DNA of 64,000 nt from Actinacidiphila glaucinigra (lineage in GTDB: Bacteria; Actinomycetota; Actinomycetes; Streptomycetales; Streptomycetaceae). The stretch is from the NCBI RefSeq assembly GCF_900188405.1, contig NZ_FZOF01000006.1:372001-436000 (forward strand). Reading direction: 5' to 3'. Made by a program: the position numbers and the translations under genes. Below the pieces are notes generated by a model. The model worked only from the letters and a program-made list of their open reading frames with translations, was not told where the DNA came from and did no database searches. Of this stretch, positions 36,534-43,720 are shown one piece after another (positions within the stretch are counted from its first letter, which is position 1; every line of letters begins with the position of its first letter).

Positions 36534-36919
36534 TGCCGCGGGATCCGGGTCCGCGGATCAACCACGGCATCGTGATCGGGGGCGACGCCCGGGTCGGCGA
36601 CTCGGCCCTGGCCGCCGGGCGCGGGGCGTACGCGCGCAAGGACGGCGCGGACGGCACGGCCGCCGAGTCGCTGCGTACGGCGCTCGCCGCGATCGCCGAA
36701 CTGCGCCGCCGCCTGGACGCGTCGGAGGGCACGCAGGCCGCCCGGGAGGAGGCCGACGCCCTCGCGGACGACCTCCTGGCGGGGGAGGCGGAGCGGGTGG
36801 ACGGGCGGCGGGTGGGCGAGCGGCTGACCCGGCTGCGGGCCCTCGTGGGCGACGCCACCGCGCTGACCGGGCTGGTCACGGCGGTCCACGAGAGCGTACG
36901 GGCGATCACCGGTGGGTGA
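36533..36919 (+). CDS. Small soluble protein of the three-gene module
   Basis: 128 residues from the ATG at 36533 (GTG 36530 is possible), with GAGGGGAG upstream. It starts with a Gly-rich motif, INHGIVIGGDARVGDSAL, that aligns with the C-terminal Gly motif of the membrane protein encoded just upstream. The rest is helical and charged (AAIAELRRRLDASEGTQAA, then a second helix LTRLRALVGDATALTGL), probably a coiled coil. It overlaps both neighbours. Function unknown; it looks like a partner or regulator of the membrane protein. Confidence 0.7.
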   Translation: MPRDPGPRINHGIVIGGDARVGDSALAAGRGAYARKDGADGTAAESLRTALAAIAELRRRLDASEGTQAAREEADALADDLLAGEAERVDGRRVGERLTRLRALVGDATALTGLVTAVHESVRAITGG

Positions 36920-37826
36920 GCGCCCACGCCGCGGGCGGCGGACGGCGGCGCTGGCGGTCTGCTGCGCGGCGCTGGCAGCGGGGTGCTCGCTGCCGGGGGA
37001 GGGCGAGGGCTCGGGCGCGTCCGCCGAAGGTTCCCGCACGACGGCGGTGTTCACCCCGCGCGAGCCCGTGGACGCGGCGCGGCTGCGGCAGATCGCCGAC
37101 CTCATGGGCCGGCGTGCCGAGGGCTTCGGCTACGAGGACGTCACCGTGAAGGCGGACGGCGGGCGGGTCACCCTCTCCCTGCGCGGAGGGAGCGAGCAGG
37201 CCATCGCCTCGCTGGGGAAGCCCGCGGTCCTGGTCTTCCGGCCGGTGGTGCTGCTGGAGGCCTCCGGCGGCGGCACGTCCGCGCCACCGTCCGGGCCCGG
37301 CGGCGGTTCCGGCGGCGGTTCCGGCGGCGGTTCCGGCGACGGCTCGGTGCCCGGCAGCGCGGAGTACACCGCCCTGGACTGCTCGGTGCCCGCCCAGCGG
37401 GTCGACCACCAGCAGGGCGACACACGGTGGGCCGTGGCCTGCGCCGAGCGGGCCGAGAGCGGCGCCTGGGCGAAGTATCTGCTCGGCCCGGCCGCCCTGA
37501 GCGGCACCGAGATCAGCCACGCGGAGGCCGTGCTGGATACCCAGAACACCACCGGCTGGCAGATCCGGCTGACCTTCGGCAGCGGCGGCGCGCGGAAGTT
37601 CGCCGACCTCACCGGGCGCCTCGCGGCGCAGCTGAGCCCGGCGAACCAGTGCGCGATGGTGCTGGACGGCACGGTGCTCTCGGCGCCGCTGGTCAACTCG
37701 GCCATCACCGGCGGCACCGCCGTGATCACCGGCAACTGGACCCGCAGCTCCGCCGGCCGGCTGGCCGCCCAGTTGAGCAGCGGCAGCCTGCCGACGGAGA
37801 TGGAGGTCACCTCCGTGACGCGCTGA
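36912..37826 (+). CDS. Lipoprotein with SecD P1-head-like domain
   Basis: 304 residues, GTG start overlapping the previous stop by 8 nt. Signal sequence (RRGRRTAALAVCCAALA) with lipobox LAAGC. Two parts: a small domain with VDAARLRQIADLMGRRAEGF (residues 50-110), and a C-terminal part that matches the first periplasmic head of SecD: MVLDGTVLSAPLVNSAITGG, then a strand and LAAQLSSGSLP. Between them lies a glycine-serine linker of three GGGS units. SecD uses this head to pull secreted proteins, but here there are no membrane channels, so it is a binding domain re-used on its own. Third gene of the module starting at 34683. Confidence 0.78.
   Translation: MGERPRRGRRTAALAVCCAALAAGCSLPGEGEGSGASAEGSRTTAVFTPREPVDAARLRQIADLMGRRAEGFGYEDVTVKADGGRVTLSLRGGSEQAIASLGKPAVLVFRPVVLLEASGGGTSAPPSGPGGGSGGGSGGGSGDGSVPGSAEYTALDCSVPAQRVDHQQGDTRWAVACAERAESGAWAKYLLGPAALSGTEISHAEAVLDTQNTTGWQIRLTFGSGGARKFADLTGRLAAQLSPANQCAMVLDGTVLSAPLVNSAITGGTAVITGNWTRSSAGRLAAQLSSGSLPTEMEVTSVTR
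37299..37346 (+). repeat. 12-bp tandem repeat encoding a GGGS linker
   Basis: GGCGGCGGTTCC occurs three times without change (37299-37334), followed by a degenerate fourth copy GGCGACGGCTCG. Each unit encodes Gly-Gly-Gly-Ser, the last Gly-Asp-Gly-Ser. Confidence 0.9.
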
Positions 37827-37856
37827 CCCCGGGTGGGTCCGGCCGGCGGGCCGGCC

Positions 37857-38972
37857 TCAGTTGCCCGGGGCCGTGCCCGAGGCCACCGAGGCCAGACCGT
37901 GCAGGTCGCGGGCGCTGCCGGTGATCCCGGACAGGAAGCTCTGGGCCCGCGGCGAGGCCTGGTCGGTCAGCCACTCGGGGTCGACGTCGCAGACCGTGAT
38001 CTTGACGCCGGTGCCCTCCAGGGCGAGCGGCAGGGTGTGCACGACCGTGGAGGGGAAGCTCAGCACCGTGTGGCCGATCGGGCCGCGGCGGGCGATCAGT
38101 TCCAGCGGCAGGTCGGGCCGGACGATCTGCAGTCCGGTCTCCGCCGTCAGCCGGTGCAGCTTGTCGGCGCTCTCCCGGCGGTGCGCGAAGTAGCGGGTGG
38201 CACCGTGCGCCCGGGTCAGGGCGGCGACGGCGGTCAGATAGCGCTCGGGGTCGACCACCCCGGTCTCCACCAGGGAGGTGCCGACGATGTCGGTGCCGGC
38301 GCTGACGGTGGGCGGGCCGAACCGCGCCCGGGTCCAGGCGAAGCGGTTGGCCCGCAGCGCCATCCCGGGGGGAGGCGAGGCGGGCATCGAGCTGAACAGC
38401 TCGACACGCCGCCCGGCGCCTGGGGTGAGGCGGCGCCGGGCGGCCGAGGCGAAGACGCCGAAGGCCGCGTCCGCCGGCGACAGCCGGCGGCCGCTGCGGT
38501 GCCACCGGACGAGCCGGGCACCCTTGGCGAGGAGTTCGGTGAACTCCATGGTCGCCGTGCCGTCGTCCACGACGGTGATCTCCTTCGCCCGGCTCAGCGG
38601 CAGGAGCACCTGCACCAGCCGGGAGAAGGGGTCACCGAGGACGATCCGTCCCGCGGCCCGCAGGGCCGGGGTCAGTTCGGCGGCGGTGCGCAGCAGCGAG
38701 CCCCGGGAGGAGCGGGCCTCGCACCAGCGCACGGTGATGCCCTCGTCCATCGCCAGTTCCGTCATGCGACGGAGCTGACCTCGCGTCATGGGGTCACGCG
38801 GGGCGAGGGCGACGATGGTGAGCGGCCGCCCGGGCGCCACCGGGCCCGGGACGGCCTTCGCCGTCCCGGGCCGCGGTGTGGGCACCGCGGGCGGGTGAAC
38901 ATGCGCCCACTCCAGCACGTTGAGCAGCTGAACGGGGCTCTCTACGAGTGCCAGAGTGCCGCTGTCGCTCAT
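37857..38972 (-). CDS. Polysialyltransferase-like glycosyltransferase (first)
   Basis: 371 residues. It resembles the bacterial alpha-2,8-polysialyltransferase family: the N-terminal LALVESPVQLLNVLEW is typical of the LgtX/polyST group, the acidic-acidic-Gly motif occurs as VVDDGTATMEF (Asp136-Asp137-Gly138), and the serine motif as LSFPSTVVHTLPLAL. The usual HP motif is weaker (YFAHRRES). No membrane segment. As the last gene of the four-gene synthase operon, 3 nt after the synthase stop, it probably joins CMP-activated nonulosonic acid to a surface polymer. Confidence 0.75.
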   Translation of the reverse strand: MSDSGTLALVESPVQLLNVLEWAHVHPPAVPTPRPGTAKAVPGPVAPGRPLTIVALAPRDPMTRGQLRRMTELAMDEGITVRWCEARSSRGSLLRTAAELTPALRAAGRIVLGDPFSRLVQVLLPLSRAKEITVVDDGTATMEFTELLAKGARLVRWHRSGRRLSPADAAFGVFASAARRRLTPGAGRRVELFSSMPASPPPGMALRANRFAWTRARFGPPTVSAGTDIVGTSLVETGVVDPERYLTAVAALTRAHGATRYFAHRRESADKLHRLTAETGLQIVRPDLPLELIARRGPIGHTVLSFPSTVVHTLPLALEGTGVKITVCDVDPEWLTDQASPRAQSFLSGITGSARDLHGLASVASGTAPGN

Positions 38973-38975
38973 GGA

Positions 38976-39932
38976 TCAGGCCGACACCGTCTCGGGCTCG
39001 GCGGCGGCCGCGGCCTGCGCCGCCTCCTGCTCGGCGATGATGCCGGGCACGCGCCGCAGCTTCTTCATCGGGCCGAGCTCGCCCTCGTAGACCTTCTTGA
39101 CACCGTCGCCGAGCGCCTGCTCGATGATGCGGATGTCGCGGACCAGGCGGTCCAGACCCTGCGGCTCGACGGAAGCGGCCTGGTCCGAGCCCCAGTTGGC
39201 GCGGTCGAGGGTGATGTGACGCTCGACGAAGACGGCGCCCAGGGCGACGGCCGCGAGGGTGGTCTGCAGGCCGATCTCGTGACCGGAGTAGCCGACCGGC
39301 ACGTTCGGGAACTCGCTCTGCAGGGTGTTGATCATCCGCAGGTTGAGCTCCTCGTGCTTCGCCGGGTAGGTCGACGTGGCGTGGCACAGGATGATGTTCT
39401 CGCTGCCGAGCACCTCCACCGCGTGGCGGATCTGCTTCGGGGTCGACATGCCGGTCGAGAGGATGACCGTCTTGCCGGTGGCGCGCAGGGCGCGCAGCAG
39501 CTCGTCGTCCGTGAGCGAGGCCGAGGCGACCTTGTGGACCCGGACGTTCTCGAACTTCTCCAGGAACTCGACCGAGGGGACGTCCCACGGGGAGGCGAAC
39601 CAGTCGATGCCCTTCTTGGTGCAGTACTCGTCGATCGCGCGGTACTCGTCCTCACCGAACTCCACCTTGTGGCGGTAGTCGATGTAGGTCATCCGGCCCC
39701 ACGGGGTGTCCCGCTCGATGTCCCACTGGTCGCGCGGAGTGCAGATCTCCGGGGTGCGCTTCTGGAACTTCACACCGTCGGCGCCGGCCTCGACGGCCGC
39801 GTCGATCAGGGCGAAGGCGTCCTCGAGGGAGCCGTTGTGGTTGATGCCGATCTCGCCGGTGACGTAGACGGGCTGGCCGGGGCCGACCAGGCGGTCGCCG
39901 ATCGGACGAAGGCGGGCGTTGGTGGTGGTCAC
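38976..39932 (-). CDS. Nonulosonic acid synthase (NeuB-like)
   Basis: 318 residues from the GTG at 39932, with GAAGGGAAC upstream. It condenses phosphoenolpyruvate with a six-carbon aldose (or its phosphate) to a nine-carbon acid. Family landmarks: EIGINHNGSLEDAFALIDAA, DGVKFQKRTPEICTP, YKTKKGIDW-type CTKKGIDWFASPWD, KVASASLTDDELL, VILSTGMSTPKQIRHA, GYSGHEIGLQ, and ALGAVFVERHITLDR. There is no C-terminal antifreeze-like (SAF) domain, which in NeuB closes the active site of the partner subunit, so it is a short form. Streptomyces make Kdn-containing surface polymers; Kdn or Kdn-9-phosphate is the likely product. Overlaps the activating enzyme by GTGA. Confidence 0.85.
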   Translation of the reverse strand: MTTTNARLRPIGDRLVGPGQPVYVTGEIGINHNGSLEDAFALIDAAVEAGADGVKFQKRTPEICTPRDQWDIERDTPWGRMTYIDYRHKVEFGEDEYRAIDEYCTKKGIDWFASPWDVPSVEFLEKFENVRVHKVASASLTDDELLRALRATGKTVILSTGMSTPKQIRHAVEVLGSENIILCHATSTYPAKHEELNLRMINTLQSEFPNVPVGYSGHEIGLQTTLAAVALGAVFVERHITLDRANWGSDQAASVEPQGLDRLVRDIRIIEQALGDGVKKVYEGELGPMKKLRRVPGIIAEQEAAQAAAAAEPETVSA

Positions 39933-41215
39933 TGGGAGAGTTCCCTTCGGGAAAGAGAGGGGCCGAGGATCCACGAGGCGATCTCGCGGATGGCTCCGCG
40001 TCCTCCGGGCGTTGCGGTGACGGAGCGGGCGGCGTCCTTGACGATGTCGTGCGCGTTGGCGACGGCCGTGGGCCAGCCGACGAGCGCGAAGCAGCCGAGG
40101 TCGTTGACGTCGTTGCCGACGTACAGGACCCGCTCGGGGGCGATTCCTTGCTCCTCGCACCACTGCTTGAGTGCGAGGTCCTTGCGGTCGATGCCGTGGA
40201 GCACGGGGACCTTGAGCTTGCGGGCCCGCGCGGCGACGACCGGGTTGGTCTCCGTGGACAGGATCAGGACGGGCAGGCCGTTGTCGCGCAGGGCGGCGAT
40301 CCCGAGCCCGTCACCGCGGTGCACGGTGACGGCCTCGCGTCCTTCGGAGTCGACCAGCACCGTGTCGTCGGTCTGGGTGCCGTCGAAGTCGAGTACGACC
40401 GCGTCGACGTCGTCGCGGGTCGGGTGCGCCGGCGCCTCGGTGGCGGTCTCCGTCGCGGGGTCGAGCAGCGGGGCCAGGGCGCGGGCGCGGGCCAGGTCGT
40501 CCGGCTCGTCGACCTCCAGGACCTTGGCGGGGTCGGTGCGCACCAGCGCGGTGTGGCCGAAGAAGCGGTGCTTCGCCTCGCGGAAGCCCGGGACGCGCAT
40601 CGCGTAGGCGGCGCCGGTCTCCAGCAGGTCCTGCGGCCGGTCCTGGCGGCGCGGGCGGTGGGCCTTGTCGTGGTTGACGCCGTAGCCGCCGGTCGCGGCG
40701 GCCACCGTCGTACGGGACCGGCCGCCCTCGGCGGCCTCGTCGGCGGCCGCGGCGGCGGCACCGATCTGGTCGGCGGCGTCGCGCCAGATGAAGCCGTGGA
40801 AGGGGGCCACGGTCACGGCCGTGTCCGCCCCGTCCTCGACGACCGCGGCGGCCACGCCGTTGACGTCCTCGGTGGTGATGAACGGGCTGGTGCACTGGAC
40901 GAGCAGCACCACGTCCGCGCCGCGCCCGGTCATCGCCTCGTGCGCGTCCATCGCGTGCAGGACCGCGGCCTCGCTGGTCGCGGTGTCCCCGGCGATGGCG
41001 GCCGGGCGCAGGACGACCTCGGCGCCGGCGGTGCGGGCCGCGTCGGCGATGGCGGGGTCGTCGGTGGAGACCACGACGTCGGTGACGAGCGCGGCCTCAC
41101 GGCAGGCCTGCACGGCGCGGGCGACCAGCGGCACTCCGCCGACCGTGGCGAGGTTCTTGCCGGGTACGCCCTTCGAGCCGCCGCGGGCGGGAATGACGGC
41201 CAACACCGTTGGCAT
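39929..41215 (-). CDS. Bifunctional CMP-nonulosonate cytidylyltransferase and HAD phosphatase
   Basis: 428 residues from the ATG at 41215. Residues 1-245 are an acylneuraminate cytidylyltransferase: nucleotide loop PARGGSKGVPGKNL, VVSTDDPAIADAA, and QCTSPFITTEDV. Residues about 268-428 are a KdsC-type HAD phosphatase: nucleophile motif VVLDFDGTQTDD, LILSTETN, KVPVLHGIDRKDLAL and YVGNDVNDLGCFALVG. The fusion gives dephosphorylation of a 9-phosphate and CMP activation in one protein, as in animal CMAS, though in those the HAD part is inactive. All HAD motifs are intact here. An Ala/Arg-rich loop near 150-190 is unusual. Confidence 0.88.
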   Translation of the reverse strand: MPTVLAVIPARGGSKGVPGKNLATVGGVPLVARAVQACREAALVTDVVVSTDDPAIADAARTAGAEVVLRPAAIAGDTATSEAAVLHAMDAHEAMTGRGADVVLLVQCTSPFITTEDVNGVAAAVVEDGADTAVTVAPFHGFIWRDAADQIGAAAAAADEAAEGGRSRTTVAAATGGYGVNHDKAHRPRRQDRPQDLLETGAAYAMRVPGFREAKHRFFGHTALVRTDPAKVLEVDEPDDLARARALAPLLDPATETATEAPAHPTRDDVDAVVLDFDGTQTDDTVLVDSEGREAVTVHRGDGLGIAALRDNGLPVLILSTETNPVVAARARKLKVPVLHGIDRKDLALKQWCEEQGIAPERVLYVGNDVNDLGCFALVGWPTAVANAHDIVKDAARSVTATPGGRGAIREIASWILGPSLSRRELSQ

Positions 41216-41244
41216 GGTGGCTCCTTGCGACTTGGGGGGCGGGT

Positions 41245-42552
41245 TCACAGCTGACCCCACCTGCGGATCACGGGCGCGACGCGCTGCACGCCCTGGCGGT
41301 ACGCGGCGCGCGCGGAGTTGCGCGCGATGTCGCGCACGGTCCGGCGCAGGGCGCTGGACTCGGCGGGCTCGGTCGCGGCGCCGGGCAGGGGCTCGCCCTT
41401 CGGGTCGAGGCCGTGGCGGGCGAGCACTCCGGGCAGATAGCCGGGCGCGGTGACGGTCGTGTAGTACGGCGCCAGCGGCGGGAGCCCGGGGGCGGCGGCC
41501 AGTTCGGTGACGCGCTCGCGCACGGTCCGGAAGGGGTCGCCGCCGGAGGCGATGCCCTGGGCGCGGGCCCACTCGGGGTGCACCCTCGGCACCTCGCCGG
41601 AGTCGATCTGGTCCCAGGAGGCGTAGGCCCCGGAACCGAGGAAGTGGTGGTTGCCCAGCGCCTCGCGGATCCCGAGGTCGGTGAGGACGGCCGTGGGGAT
41701 GCCGCGGTGCATGGACTCCAGCGCCGCCGTCGAACTCACCGTGACCAGCAGGTCGGTGCGGTCCAGGACCTCGCCCATGTGCCCGTAGACGAGCTTGAGG
41801 TTCTTCGGCGGGTCCAGCTTGGACACCAGCTTCTGGTACGGCTGTTCCTCGATGTGCGTGGTGTGCTCACCGGGCTTGCTGCGCAGCTTGACCAGGACCT
41901 CGCGCTCCGGGTGGAAGCGCGCGTGGTCCACCGCGCGGCGCAGCAGGTACGTACGGTCCTTGCGGCTGTCCGGCACGGAGGGCTGGACGGCGAAGACCAC
42001 GGTGAACGGCCGCTCCCCTGAGGGCTCGTAGGGCTTGCCCTCCAGGAAGGGCAGGGCGGTCTCGACGACCGTCCCGGCGTCGGCGCCGACTCCCCCGTAG
42101 ACCTCGCGGAAGCGCTGCGCGTCGTGTGCGCTGTTGGCCAGCACCGCGTCGGCGCCGGCCCGCAGCAGGAGCCCGTCCGCGAGCTTCTCGTAGACGACCC
42201 CGACGTAGCCGGTGACGACGACCGGACGGCGGGGGGCGCCCTGCCAGGCGCGGGCGAGACCGTGCAGCATGGCCTGGACGGTGCCGCCGACGCAGGAGAG
42301 CACGACGACGTCCGCGGTGTCGCGGGAGATCCCGGCCAGGAACTGTGCCGCGGTGACCTCGCGCATCGAGTCCGCGGGAATGCCGACCTCGGCGAGCTGG
42401 CGCTCGGTCGGTGTCGCCCGGCCACGGAGCAGGCGGGCGTCGAGCCGCGCCTCCGGGGCGATGCGGCGCGCCGTCAGCGCACCCCATTTCCATCGGGTGT
42501 CCGAGTCGGCGAGGACGGTGACCCTGATCGGGTCGGCGGTACTTGCTGGCAC
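41245..42552 (-). CDS. Putative glycosyltransferase (DUF6716-type)
   Basis: 435 residues from the GTG at 42552, 7 nt after a -10 box; the frame is open to a TTG further up. It starts IRVTVLADSDTRWKWGALTA, and has the two-lobe GT-B layout: VVVLSCVGGTVQAMLHGLAR, VVTGYVGVVYEKLADGLLL, AVLANSAHDAQRFREVYGG, and VSSTAALESMHRGIPTAVLT, where the last segment resembles the donor-binding lobe of polymerising transferases. No membrane segment. First gene of the operon that makes and activates the nonulosonic acid, so a role in polymer assembly is inferred. Confidence 0.7.
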   Translation of the reverse strand: MPASTADPIRVTVLADSDTRWKWGALTARRIAPEARLDARLLRGRATPTERQLAEVGIPADSMREVTAAQFLAGISRDTADVVVLSCVGGTVQAMLHGLARAWQGAPRRPVVVTGYVGVVYEKLADGLLLRAGADAVLANSAHDAQRFREVYGGVGADAGTVVETALPFLEGKPYEPSGERPFTVVFAVQPSVPDSRKDRTYLLRRAVDHARFHPEREVLVKLRSKPGEHTTHIEEQPYQKLVSKLDPPKNLKLVYGHMGEVLDRTDLLVTVSSTAALESMHRGIPTAVLTDLGIREALGNHHFLGSGAYASWDQIDSGEVPRVHPEWARAQGIASGGDPFRTVRERVTELAAAPGLPPLAPYYTTVTAPGYLPGVLARHGLDPKGEPLPGAATEPAESSALRRTVRDIARNSARAAYRQGVQRVAPVIRRWGQL

Positions 42553-42559
42553 GCCGCAG

Positions 42560-42565
42560 ACGCTA
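42560..42565 (-). promoter_or_regulatory. -10 box TAGCGT of the nonulosonic acid operon
   Basis: On the minus strand TAGCGT ends 7 nt before the GTG at 42552, implying a leaderless transcript. Confidence 0.45.
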
Positions 42566-42726
42566 GGAATCCATTCCGAGCGGGTATCCAACGCAACGCC
42601 AACGGACGGTTAACAACATGCCGCCGAATGAAGAATCGGCCGCCCGGGGCGACGGATTCACTAATCCGCCATCTTGCGTTCACCTCGGGGTGGGGGAGGC
42701 GTCAGGGCAGGGGACGAGCCGGCCCA

Positions 42727-42732
42727 TAGGGT
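42727..42732 (+). promoter_or_regulatory. -10 box TAGGGT of the GT2 gene
   Basis: TAGGGT ends 7 nt before the GTG at 42740. It sits in the divergent promoter region of the two halves of the polymer locus. Confidence 0.45.
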
Positions 42733-42739
42733 GCGCGAC

Positions 42740-43720
42740 GTGGTTAAGCTCTCCGTCATCGTCCCGTTCTACAACGTGCAGGCATTCGCTCCTGACATGT
42801 TGCGGAGCCTCCGCGCGAATGCACGCGCGGATTTCGAGTTCATTCTCGTGAACGACTGCGCTACGGATGACACCCCGGGAATCCTCGAGCGCGCGCTGCC
42901 CGACCTGCCCGGGGCGATACTCGTCTCCCACGAGAGGAACGGCGGACTCGCCACCGCCCGCAACACCGGTATCGACGCCGCCCGGGGCGAGTACCTGACC
43001 TTCCTCGACGGCGACGACTGGCTGGCCGAGGGCTACCTGCCCCGCCTGCTGGAGGCGATCGAGACCCTCGGCACCGACTTCGTGCGCACCGACCACGTCG
43101 TCTCGCACGGGCGCAGGCGCACGGTCGCCCGGGTGCCGCACGGCCGCCGCGGGGTCGCCCTCGACCCACGCGAGGCGATCCTCCCCGCCGACCGCACGAC
43201 CTCGGTGGACTACCCCTACGCCTGGGCCGGCATCTACCACCGGCGGCTGGTCGACGCGGGGCTGCTGCACTTCCCCGACGGACTGCGCACGGCCGAGGAC
43301 CGGCCGTGGATCTGGCGGCTGCACCGCGAGGCGAAGTCCTTCGCGGTGGTGGGCCTGCTGGGCGTCTTCTACCGGCGCGGGGTGGCCACCTCGCTCACGC
43401 AGATCGGCGACGTCCGGCAGCTGGACTTCGTCCGCTCCTTCGACCAGGTCCTCGCCGAGACCGCGGCGGACCCCGACGCGGACCGCTTCCTTCCCAAGGC
43501 CGTGCGCACCTACTGCGCGGTGATCGCCCACCACCTGGGCGCCATGGGCCGCTACGAGCCCCAGGTCGCGCGCAGACTGAAGGCGATGAGCGCGGCCGCC
43601 CTGAAGCAGATGCCGCAGGAGATCCTGAACGAGGTGCTGGACTCGATGGACATGAAGCGCAGCGTGCTGCTGCGCCGGACGCGCAGGCGTCTTCGCGTCG
43701 CCGGGGCGGTGGCCGCCTGA
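42740..43720 (+). CDS. GT2-family glycosyltransferase
   Basis: 326 residues from the GTG at 42740. GT-A fold of family 2: KLSVIVPFYNVQAFAPDML at the N-terminus, ILVNDCATDDT, ERNGGLATARNTGIDAARGE, and the metal motif TFLDGDDW. The acceptor-side residues include YAWAGIYHRRLV and TAEDRPWIWRL with the catalytic ED. No transmembrane segments. First gene of the rightward operon; its stop overlaps the start of the next gene (TGATG). Likely adds a sugar to the surface polymer. Confidence 0.88.
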   Translation: MVKLSVIVPFYNVQAFAPDMLRSLRANARADFEFILVNDCATDDTPGILERALPDLPGAILVSHERNGGLATARNTGIDAARGEYLTFLDGDDWLAEGYLPRLLEAIETLGTDFVRTDHVVSHGRRRTVARVPHGRRGVALDPREAILPADRTTSVDYPYAWAGIYHRRLVDAGLLHFPDGLRTAEDRPWIWRLHREAKSFAVVGLLGVFYRRGVATSLTQIGDVRQLDFVRSFDQVLAETAADPDADRFLPKAVRTYCAVIAHHLGAMGRYEPQVARRLKAMSAAALKQMPQEILNEVLDSMDMKRSVLLRRTRRRLRVAGAVAA

